In this document: positions 1 through 5,304 of the stretch, in pieces
How positions within the stretch are numbered: the stretch's first letter is position 1
Layout: each line of letters starts with the position of its first letter
Notes under the pieces: generated by a model
Told to the model about the DNA's origin: nothing
The model's input: only the letters and a program-made list of their open reading frames with translations
The model's database searches: none
Made by a program: the position numbers and the translations under genes
Source: an uncultured Gardnerella sp.
GTDB lineage: Bacteria; Actinomycetota; Actinomycetes; Actinomycetales; Bifidobacteriaceae
DNA length: 13,206 nucleotides
Direction of reading: 5' to 3'
NCBI GenBank assembly: GCA_947292085.1
Contig: CAMYPN010000025.1
Location: 1-13,206, forward strand

Positions 1-15
1 GACATGCTTGAGCGC
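1..15. repeat. 15-bp direct repeat, left copy, flanking the 53-bp-period array
   Basis: GACATGCTTGAGCGC occurs here and again at 339-353, on either side of the six-unit palindrome array. The inner 11-mer TGCTTGAGCGC also occurs in inverted orientation at 2428-2438, inside the insertion that splits a unit of the second array. The window begins inside or at the edge of this copy, so its full extent to the left is unknown. The matches are seen directly; what the repeat is for is not known. Confidence 0.85.
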
Positions 16-31
16 AGCACAACAGAATCAA

Positions 32-330
32 CTCCAAACACGAGACAGTCCTCTCACAATTGGAGCAGAAAACGACTATAAACCCTCCAAACACGAGACA
101 GTGCTCTCACGTTTGGAGCAAATTACGAAGATAAACCATCCAATTGCGAGACAACTCTCTCGCAATTGGAGCAAAACACGCACCGACACGCTCCAAACAC
201 GAGACAGTGCTCTCGCAAATGGAGCGGTAGACAATGGTAAACCCTCCAAAAGCGAGACAACTCTCTCGCAATTGGAGCAAATAATCTGATCAACAACTCC
301 AAAAGCGAGATGATGCTCTCACGATTGGAG
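32..330. repeat. Array 1: six 34-bp imperfect palindromes at an exact 53-bp period
   Basis: Units lie at 32-65, 85-118, 138-171, 191-224, 244-277 and 297-330, separated by 19-bp linkers. Each unit has a left arm CTCCA-variable-CGAGA, a 6-nt loop and a right arm TCTC-variable-TGGAG. The outer CTCCA/TGGAG and inner GAGA/TCTC are conserved, while the middle of each arm varies. The unit at 138-171 has a perfect 13-bp inverted repeat. Linkers differ in the middle but mostly begin CAAA-like and end AACC or ACACG. A 53-bp period is close to five helical turns, so every unit would face the same side of the DNA. The period is not a multiple of three and the frame through it is a repeat artefact, so I call no CDS. 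It is not a normal CRISPR: repeats are too variable, linkers too short, and no cas gene is present. Function unknown; a protein-binding array or a palindromic selfish repeat are possibilities. Confidence 0.93.
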
Positions 331-338
331 CAATGAAT

Positions 339-353
339 GACATGCTTGAGCGC
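339..353. repeat. 15-bp direct repeat, right copy, flanking the 53-bp-period array
   Basis: Identical to positions 1-15 (GACATGCTTGAGCGC), starting 8 bp after the last palindrome unit. The pair brackets array 1. They could be remnants of the same GC-rich element found intact inside the second array, which contains the inverted 11-mer at 2428-2438; that link is inference. Confidence 0.8.
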
Positions 354-383
354 GCATTAATAATTTTGGCAGTTAATAGAAAA

Positions 384-571
384 TGTCGATAACATCGGTT
401 GATTTGATGTTTTCGACAGTTTTACCTCGCATTCTGTCGATTTCACCAAATGATTATGTGTTTTAGACAAAATCACACTGATTTTTGTTTATTTCACCAA
501 ACGATTATATGTTTTCGACAATTTCGGCTTGCGTTTTGTCGATAATATCGGATGATTATGTGTTTTAGACA
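384..571. repeat. Array 2: four 35-bp palindromes of a second family at an exact 51-bp period
   Basis: Units lie at 384-418, 435-469, 486-520 and 537-571, with three 16-bp linkers. Ends are TGTCGA (TGTTTA in the third unit) and TTTTCGACA or TTTTAGACA. The unit at 384-418 has left arm TGTCGATAACATC and right arm GATGTTTTCGACA, a 12/13 inverted match around a 9-nt loop. The other units keep the ends and share GATTAT in the middle. The sequence is unrelated to the 34-bp family, but the design is the same: AT-richer palindrome, short linker, period near five helical turns. No coding frame is plausible. Function unknown. Confidence 0.88.
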
Positions 572-750
572 AATTTGTAATTAAGCGATTAAGCACGTTT
601 GTGACGTAATAGTAATTGCTGTTGCTCTTGAACTATGTTAGCTAGATTTGAAACAATACCGTTTGTAATACTGACTTACGATACTTTCCATAAACAAGCA
701 TTCCCTAAAAACCCAGCCACATAATAAGAGAAACATTTAAACGATAGTAG
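572..750. other. AT-rich intergenic stretch with nothing recognised
   Basis: Between the second palindrome array and the terminator at 751-805 I see no convincing coding frame, RNA gene, promoter pair or repeat. Confidence 0.5.
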
Positions 751-805
751 AAAAACAAAAAGCTTTCGGCTTGTAAAACCCCTAGTAGTTAAACAAGCCG
801 AAAGC
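751..805 (-). terminator. Rho-independent terminator downstream of the LPXTG gene
   Basis: A perfect 13-bp inverted repeat, GCTTTCGGCTTGT (762-774) and ACAAGCCGAAAGC (793-805), encloses an 18-nt loop. Read on the minus strand it is followed by a T-rich tail (TTTTTGTTTTTC), as in an intrinsic terminator. It lies about 220 bp past the stop of the LPXTG gene, so the mRNA would have a long 3' end, or a separate small transcript ends here. There is no T tail on the plus side, so it is directional. Confidence 0.85.
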
Positions 806-1027
806 ACACACTCAACAAGCAAACCCACCAACTAGCATCACTTACTACTGCGAAGAAAGAAAATTAGCAAAACAATAGTAAACAAAAACCAGCAAGAAAG
901 AATGCTATGGCGCGAAGCCCTACACACCACGCCACACACTATTGAGTGAAAATTAGAACACTAACCACGCGCGCAACCAGAACACACGTTCAAACGTTAC
1001 ACAGTCACGCGCGAAGCTAGAATCTGC
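806..1027. other. Untranslated stretch between the LPXTG stop and its terminator
   Basis: No small ORF with a credible ribosome-binding site is visible on either strand. On the minus strand it would form the 3' untranslated region of the LPXTG mRNA if the terminator at 751-805 is the first one used. Confidence 0.45.
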
Positions 1028-1870
1028 TTAGTGGCGGACCTTACGGACAGCAGCACCCATACCAGCAAGAACAGAAGCAGCCAAAGCAGTCAAAGCAATA
1101 GCAGCACCGGTCTTAGGAAGGTTCTTACCAGCCTTATCCTTACCCTTCTCAACAGTAATCTTACCCTGCTTATCAGCCTTCTTATCAGCAGCAGCACCAG
1201 CAGCGGCAGCACCATTCACAGAACCTGGCTGAACTGGCTTTGGACCAGGCTGTGGAGCTGGAGCTGGGGTGCACTGAGCCTTAGCAAGAGCATCCTTAGC
1301 CTCCTGCAAAGCTTCATTAGCTTCATCCAAAGCTACCTTAGCTTCACTAATATCATGCTTAGTGACTTCAAGGGTCTTAAGAGTTGCGTCAAATGCGGTG
1401 TCAGCAGGAGCATCAGCAGTGGCATCTTCCTTAATAGGAGTATATGCATCATTCTCGAACTTCTTAACCTTCTTAACAGCAGCAGCAGCAGCGTTTACAG
1501 CCTTAGCATCCTTCTTAGCAGCGTCAGTCAAGGCACCCTTGTTATCAGCATCGGCCTTAGCTTCATCAGCAGCCTTCTTGGCTTCCTTGTAGTTCTTAAC
1601 AGCCTGCTTGAAAGCATCTACAAGACCCTTAGCAGTGTTGTAAGCTTCGGTGCCTTCAGCGTACTTATCTTTTTCATCAGCGAGGTGACGCTCAGCCTTG
1701 TCAGCCTTACGCTTGGCTTCAGTAACAGCCTGCTTAAGCCCAGCAAGCTTGTCAGCAGCAACTGGAGTGCACTTAGGAGTCTCATCAGCAAAAGCTGGAG
1801 CGGCGAAAGCCATACCGGAGAGGAGGGTGGCGCCAGCAGCGAATGCGGCGATAGCCTTCTTATTCAACAT
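1028..1870 (-). CDS. LPXTG-anchored, Ala/Lys-rich helical cell-surface protein
   Basis: A 280-residue secreted wall-anchored protein. Residues 1-28 are a signal peptide ending AFA before DE. Residues about 36-198 are rich in Ala, Lys, Glu and Asp with heptad-like spacing and are probably a long helical or coiled-coil rod. Residues 201-217 are Pro-rich (PAPAPQPGPKPVQPG), typical of wall-spanning segments. A Gly/Ala/Lys-rich stretch leads to the sortase motif LPKTG at 251-255, a hydrophobic segment and a basic tail (RKVRH). There are only two cysteines, C34 and C200, each in a CTP context at the two ends of the rod, so a disulfide could close it. Start: ATG at 1868-1870 with AAGGA on the minus strand 8-9 nt upstream. 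It is monocistronic, with its own terminator and a candidate promoter containing a G tract. Ligand or adhesive role cannot be read from the sequence. The long plus-strand frame across it is an antisense shadow. Confidence 0.93.
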   Translation of the reverse strand: MLNKKAIAAFAAGATLLSGMAFAAPAFADETPKCTPVAADKLAGLKQAVTEAKRKADKAERHLADEKDKYAEGTEAYNTAKGLVDAFKQAVKNYKEAKKAADEAKADADNKGALTDAAKKDAKAVNAAAAAVKKVKKFENDAYTPIKEDATADAPADTAFDATLKTLEVTKHDISEAKVALDEANEALQEAKDALAKAQCTPAPAPQPGPKPVQPGSVNGAAAAGAAADKKADKQGKITVEKGKDKAGKNLPKTGAAIALTALAASVLAGMGAAVRKVRH

Positions 1871-1893
1871 AATAGTATCCTTTTCTTCTTCTC

Positions 1894-1915
1894 CTGTCCG
1901 CTAGGAGACGGACAG
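1894..1915 (-). promoter_or_regulatory. Leader hairpin just upstream of the LPXTG ribosome-binding site
   Basis: A perfect 7-bp stem, CTGTCCG and CGGACAG, with an 8-nt loop, lies in the predicted 5' untranslated region about 24 nt before the start codon. A second small dyad, AGAACT-TG-AGTTCT, is at 1929-1942. They could stabilise the leader or modulate translation; this is inference from structure only. Confidence 0.5.
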
Positions 1916-1986
1916 AATAAATTTGCACAGAACTTGAGTTCTATACAGTCACCAAACTCAGTTGCCTGTTTTTGATAACTGCAATT

Positions 1987-2017
1987 AACATACCCCCCCC
2001 CCGTTTGAAAAAGTCAA
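1987..2017 (-). promoter_or_regulatory. Candidate promoter of the LPXTG gene with a G10 tract in the spacer
   Basis: On the minus strand the order is TTGACT (-35, 2017-2012), a 19-nt spacer ending in ten consecutive G (plus-strand C run 1993-2002), then TATGTT (-10, 1992-1987). The start codon lies about 117 bp downstream. Spacer length is set by the homopolymer: G10 gives 19 nt, G8 would give the optimal 17. In Neisseria, G/C tracts between -35 and -10 are known to switch expression by slipped-strand mispairing. The layout here is seen directly; phase variation is inferred. The -10 matches the consensus at only four of six positions. Confidence 0.6.
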
Positions 2018-2028
2018 GAGGCAGCCTC
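2018..2028. promoter_or_regulatory. Short perfect dyad abutting the -35 box
   Basis: GAGGCAGCCTC is a perfect 11-bp dyad (GAGGC-A-GCCTC) directly upstream of the candidate -35 of the LPXTG promoter. Its position would suit a regulator site, but one short dyad is weak evidence. Confidence 0.3.
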
Positions 2029-2253
2029 CCTATCGCTACAGTAAAATATACGAAAATATGCTAAAGAAAATACGATAATCTAACTATATGCTGTAAAAAG
2101 TATTGTTATAAGTAGTTTTTTACTATAAAAAATACGTTTTTAAGAAATTTTAAGATTTTTCCCAGGAAACTCTCAGGAAACTCACGCATACCCTACCCTC
2201 GCTTCCATAAAACGTTGCAAAACCGCCACTCTCGCGCGACACACCGATACCCC

Positions 2254-2726
2254 CTCCAAACACGATACGGTGCTCTCACGATTGGAGTATTCAGTCGAAT
2301 CAAACCCTCCAAATGCGAGATGACGCTCGCGCTATAAGCGCTCGCTACGAAACTCGCGTTGGAAGTCCACTGGACTTCCAACCTAAGCGAGTTTCCGCTC
2401 CGAGTTGCTTTCGCGCGCTAAATCGCAGCGCTCAAGCAGGTCGTCGCGCCCGCAAATGGAGCAAATAATCTAATCAACAACTCCATTCACGAGAACACTC
2501 TCTCACAAATGGAGCAAAACACAGACAATAACCCTCCAAACACGAGACGGCGCTCTCACAAATGGAGCGAAAAGTAAGGTAGACAGCTCCAATTACGAGA
2601 ACTATCTCTCACAAATGGAGCAAAGTACGCAACGACACGCTCCAAACACGAGACGAAGCTCTCACAAATGGAGCAAAGTACGCAACGACACGCTCCAAAT
2701 ACGAGATGAAGCTCTCACGATTGGAG
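2254..2726. repeat. Array 3: seven more 34-bp palindromes at a 53-bp period, one interrupted
   Basis: Same family as the 32-330 array. Units start at 2254, 2307, 2481, 2534, 2587, 2640 and 2693; intact ones are 34 bp with 19-bp linkers. The unit starting at 2307 runs to 2461 because about 121 bp has been inserted in its right arm; without it the 53-bp register continues. The linker at 2462-2480 (CAAATAATCTAATCAACAA) differs by one base from the linker at 278-296. Those at 2621-2639 and 2674-2692 are identical. Copies therefore arose by duplication, not by independent capture of foreign sequence. The array sits in a probably untranscribed gap between the ettA terminator and the LPXTG promoter. 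Confidence 0.93.
2329..2450. mobile_element. ~121-bp GC-rich palindromic insertion splitting an array unit
   Basis: The unit beginning at 2307 matches its family through CTC at 2328 and resumes at CGCAAATGGAG (2451-2461). Between them is GC-rich DNA unlike its surroundings. Its core (2349-2395) is a strong hairpin: GAAACTCGC pairs with GCGAGTTTC, and GTTGGAAGTCCA with TGGACTTCCAAC, with a 4-nt bulge at 2383-2386. It also contains GCGCTCAAGCA (2428-2438), the inverse of the 11-mer flanking array 1. It has no ORF and no clear target-site duplication. It could be a MITE-like or nested palindromic repeat; borders are good to a few bases. Confidence 0.65.
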
Positions 2727-2740
2727 CAAAACGCACACAT

Positions 2741-2787
2741 AAAAAAAGCGGCAATCTGCGTAACATAATCACACAAAATTGCCGCTT
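2741..2787 (-). terminator. Rho-independent terminator of ettA
   Basis: AAGCGGCAAT (2746-2755) and ATTGCCGCTT (2778-2787) form a perfect 10-bp stem around a 22-nt loop. On the minus strand it is followed by a run of T (A run 2741-2747). It lies about 33 bp beyond the ettA stop, as expected for its terminator. The large loop is somewhat unusual. Confidence 0.85.
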
Positions 2788-2819
2788 AAACTATAAACAA
2801 AACAAGCTAAACTTTAAAA

Positions 2820-4496
2820 TTAGCGCGTAAGCTTCCTGTGCAAACGATGCGGACGAGCAGCTTCCTCACCCAAGCGAGCGATCTTATTCTCTTCGTAAGC
2901 TTGGAAGTTACCCTCGAACCAATACCATTTTGCAGGATTCTCATCGTCGCCTTCCCACGCAAGAATATGCGTTGCAACGCGATCCAAGAACCAACGATCG
3001 TGCGAAACCACAACCGCGCAGCCTGGGAACTCAATCAGAGCGTTTTCCAAGCTTTCCAAAGTCTCAACGTCCAAATCGTTAGTAGGCTCATCGAGAAGCA
3101 GCAAGTTTCCGCCCTGCTTAAGCGTCAAAGCCAAATTCAAACGGTTACGTTCACCGCCAGAAAGCACTCCGGTAAGCTTCTGCTGATCCGATCCCTTAAA
3201 ACCAAAGCTTGCAACATACGCGCGCGTAGGAATCTCAACGCCAGCAACCTCAATATAATCGAGTCCACCAGAAACAGCTTCCCACAAGTTCTTATTAGGA
3301 TCCAATCCTGCACGATTCTGATCCACGTAAGAAATCTTCACAGTATCGCCAACAATAAGCTCGCCACCAGAAAGCGGCTCCAAGCCCACAATCGTCTTGA
3401 ACAGCGTAGATTTACCAACGCCGTTAGGACCAATCACGCCAACAATACCGTTACGAGGCAAAGTAAACGACAAGTCGTCGATAAGCACACGGTCGCCAAA
3501 AGCCTTGTGAATATGCTTTGCTTCCAAAACTTGCGAACCCAAGCGTGGACCTGCTGGAATCTGAATTTCAGAGAAATCAAGCTTCTTAGAATTACGTGCT
3601 TCCTGCTCCATCTGATCGTAACGTTCCAAACGAGCCTTATTCTTAGCCTGACGTGCCTTAGGCGAACTACGAACCCAATCAAGCTCATTCTTCAAACGCT
3701 TAGCAAGCTTTGCATCCTTTAAGCCCTGGATTTCCATACGCTTTGCCTTGGTTTCAAGGTAAGTAGAATAATTTCCCTTGTATGGATAAAGCTGACCGCG
3801 GTCAACTTCGCAAATCCATTCTGCCACGTTATCCATAAAGTAACGGTCGTGGGTAACGGCAATAACAGCGCCCTCATACTTATGCAAGAACTGTTCCAAC
3901 CACAAAATAGACTCTGCATCCAAATGGTTAGTAGGCTCGTCTAAAAGCAACAAATCTGGAGCTTCAAGAAGCAGCTTACACAATGCCACTCGTCGCCTTT
4001 CGCCACCCGAGCACACAGATACAGGAGAATCAGGATCTGGGCATTGCAAAGCGTCCATCGCCTGCTCAAGCTGAGAATCCAAATCCCAGCCGTTTGCTGC
4101 ATCAATTTCAGTCTGCAGTTTGCCCATTTCTTCCATCAAAGCATCAAAATCGGCATCCGGATTAGCCATTTCTTCGCCAATCTGGTTAAAACGCTCAACT
4201 TTTTGCGCAATCTCACCAAAAGCCATTTTGATGTTTTCGCCAACTGTTTTAGTTTCGTCCAGAGGCGGCTCCTGCTGCAAAATACCTACCGTATAGCCAG
4301 GAGTAAGAGAAGCTTCACCATTCGTAACGTTTTCCAAACCGGCCATAATTTTAAGCAGTGTGGATTTACCCATACCATTCGGGCCCACAACGCCAATCTT
4401 CGCACCCGGAAGGAAGCTCAAAGTAACATCATCAAGAATTACGCGATCCCCATAGGACTTACGCGCTTTAATCATCTGATATATAAACTCAGCCAA
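2820..4496 (-). CDS. ettA: Energy-dependent translational throttle protein EttA (ABC-F ATPase)
   Basis: A soluble two-domain ABC-F protein, 558 residues, the usual length. EttA binds the ribosomal E site and couples entry into elongation to the ATP/ADP ratio. Domain 1: Walker A GPNGMGKS 38-45, signature CSGGERRR from 162, Walker B LLLLDEPTNHLD 182-193. Between the domains a charged helical linker (~245-305) matches the P-site tRNA interaction region. Domain 2: Walker A GPNGVGKS 356-363, signature LSGGERNR 445-452, Walker B LLLLDEPTNDLD 465-476. Both catalytic glutamates are present and there are no membrane segments. The C-terminal tail is basic. Start: the family begins MAEFIYQM-like, which requires the TTG at 4496-4494; AAGGA lies 12 nt upstream, an unusually long gap. 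An ATG at 4504-4502, better spaced, is out of frame and opens a 10-codon leader ORF. It has its own terminator and appears monocistronic. Confidence 0.97.
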   Translation of the reverse strand: MAEFIYQMIKARKSYGDRVILDDVTLSFLPGAKIGVVGPNGMGKSTLLKIMAGLENVTNGEASLTPGYTVGILQQEPPLDETKTVGENIKMAFGEIAQKVERFNQIGEEMANPDADFDALMEEMGKLQTEIDAANGWDLDSQLEQAMDALQCPDPDSPVSVCSGGERRRVALCKLLLEAPDLLLLDEPTNHLDAESILWLEQFLHKYEGAVIAVTHDRYFMDNVAEWICEVDRGQLYPYKGNYSTYLETKAKRMEIQGLKDAKLAKRLKNELDWVRSSPKARQAKNKARLERYDQMEQEARNSKKLDFSEIQIPAGPRLGSQVLEAKHIHKAFGDRVLIDDLSFTLPRNGIVGVIGPNGVGKSTLFKTIVGLEPLSGGELIVGDTVKISYVDQNRAGLDPNKNLWEAVSGGLDYIEVAGVEIPTRAYVASFGFKGSDQQKLTGVLSGGERNRLNLALTLKQGGNLLLLDEPTNDLDVETLESLENALIEFPGCAVVVSHDRWFLDRVATHILAWEGDDENPAKWYWFEGNFQAYEENKIARLGEEAARPHRLHRKLTR

Positions 4497-4504
4497 AGTA
4501 ACAT
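4472..4504 (-). CDS. Possible 10-residue leader ORF overlapping the ettA start
   Basis: On the minus strand an ATG at 4504-4502 sits 4 nt after AAGGA and reads MLLWLSLYIR before TGA at 4474-4472. It spans the ettA TTG start in another frame. Its stop overlaps (ATGA) an in-frame ettA ATG at 4475-4473, residue 8. It may compete with, or be coupled to, ettA translation. This is inference; such a short frame can be chance. Confidence 0.35.
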   Translation of the reverse strand: MLLWLSLYIR

Positions 4505-4516
4505 ACCATCCTTAAA

Positions 4517-4536
4517 AACGTTGGAATTCCAGCGTT
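4517..4536. promoter_or_regulatory. 20-bp dyad upstream of ettA, shared with the gene starting at 13201
   Basis: AACGTTG-GAATTC-CAGCGTT is a dyad with one T/G imperfection, placed directly before the ettA ribosome-binding site. The same half-sites at the same spacing, AACGTTG-N6-CAGCGTT, recur at 13154-13173 before the last gene. Half-sites with AACG and inverted CGTT resemble LacI-family operators, but I cannot name a regulator. Confidence 0.45.
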
Positions 4537-4800
4537 TGCTGTAGCTCTACGAAAAGCATCACCTAAACTATATGAAAGCTCACTCCACAACTTGCATTAA
4601 CTCATGCGTTTACCCAAAATGCACGAATTTATACGCGCACCAAGAGTATAAATAGGAAATCGCTAGCAACAGCAACAAAAGTACCGTGGGATATTATCTC
4701 ATGCGGCAAATACATTACTTTTTAAATCGCAACTATTACAGAAAACTACAGAAAACTACAGCTTATTAAAAAATTATTATCGAAAACTTACGTTTAGTAA
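4537..4800. other. Intergenic gap between DUF3180 and ettA
   Basis: This should hold the ettA promoter and the 3' end of the ftsH-DUF3180 transcript. I see a TATAAA on the minus strand (in GCGTATAAATTC) but no convincing -35. There is no clear terminator hairpin after DUF3180. ACAGAAAACT is tandemly repeated near 4738-4757. No gene is visible. Confidence 0.5.
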
Positions 4801-5304
4801 CTAGCAGGTTACAGCAGTACGATTAGATTTCTTACGAGCAGATTCTGCCCCATCTTCAGGAGGAAGCTGGCACAACCACTCTCCCAATATGCCGATAATC
4901 ATATCTATAAGGCAAATAACACCTACAACAGAACATTCAAGAATAACTTCAGCATAAAGAGGAATATCTTTATGAGGCAAACTCATAAACACTTCTCCGC
5001 CATACCATCCAGTTAAAATAGCCCCTGCCATTCCTAACGATTTTGACAGCATCAAAGCAGCAACAGCGCGCTGCGGATTAAAAGGCTTTCTGTCTTCAGG
5101 CTTAGAAGTAGTGTACTGGTGTGTCTGCCAGGCCATAACAAACGTCACAACACCTGCAAGCAGCATGACAATAATCACAATCCACGGAGCGCCGAGAAGA
5201 GATACCGTGCTTGATTCAGTAACAGATACGAGGAAAGAACCAAGCAACACGCCAAACATTATTCCAAGTACAAAATACCACCAAGGAGTGCGATAAGCTT
5301 TCAT
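4801..5304 (-). CDS. DUF3180-type integral membrane protein, folate-locus neighbour
   Basis: A 167-residue protein with four predicted membrane segments at about 8-29, 40-60, 83-103 and 117-142, and a hydrophilic basic tail. Small four-helix proteins of the DUF3180 family are typically encoded next to folK in actinobacteria, which fits its place after the FolB-FolK-like gene. Their function is unknown. Start: I chose ATG at 5304-5302 (MKAYRTPWW), which overlaps the upstream TGA as ATGA and has GGGGGA just before it. A longer reading from 5325 adds seven residues with no better ribosome site. The overlap implies translational coupling with the preceding gene. Family assignment rests on topology and context, so it is moderately sure. 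Confidence 0.8.
   Translation of the reverse strand: MKAYRTPWWYFVLGIMFGVLLGSFLVSVTESSTVSLLGAPWIVIIVMLLAGVVTFVMAWQTHQYTTSKPEDRKPFNPQRAVAALMLSKSLGMAGAILTGWYGGEVFMSLPHKDIPLYAEVILECSVVGVICLIDMIIGILGEWLCQLPPEDGAESARKKSNRTAVTC

Noticed and set aside
8..289. 93-codon plus-strand frame across the first palindrome array
   Set aside because: It is built from 53-bp repeat units that shift frame each time, so the protein shows the repeat in all three frames. It has no ribosome site and no family resemblance.
1031..1975. 314-codon plus-strand frame opposite the LPXTG gene
   Set aside because: It is a Ser/Leu-rich antisense shadow of an Ala/Lys-rich gene. The minus strand has a signal peptide, sortase motif, promoter and terminator.
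1993..2002. The C run as a sequencing artefact
   Set aside because: Length errors in homopolymers are possible, but its exact place between promoter-like boxes of a surface gene makes a biological role more likely. Read-level tract lengths would settle it.
32..2726. CRISPR array
   Set aside because: Repeats differ from unit to unit, linkers are only 19 bp (16 bp in the second family) and partly duplicated, and no cas gene is near.
2615..2830. 71-codon plus-strand frame over array units and the ettA terminator
   Set aside because: It reads through palindromes, linkers and a terminator, so it is a repeat artefact.
2838..3722. 294-codon plus-strand frame opposite ettA
   Set aside because: It lies antisense to a fully conserved ABC-F gene and has no recognisable domain.
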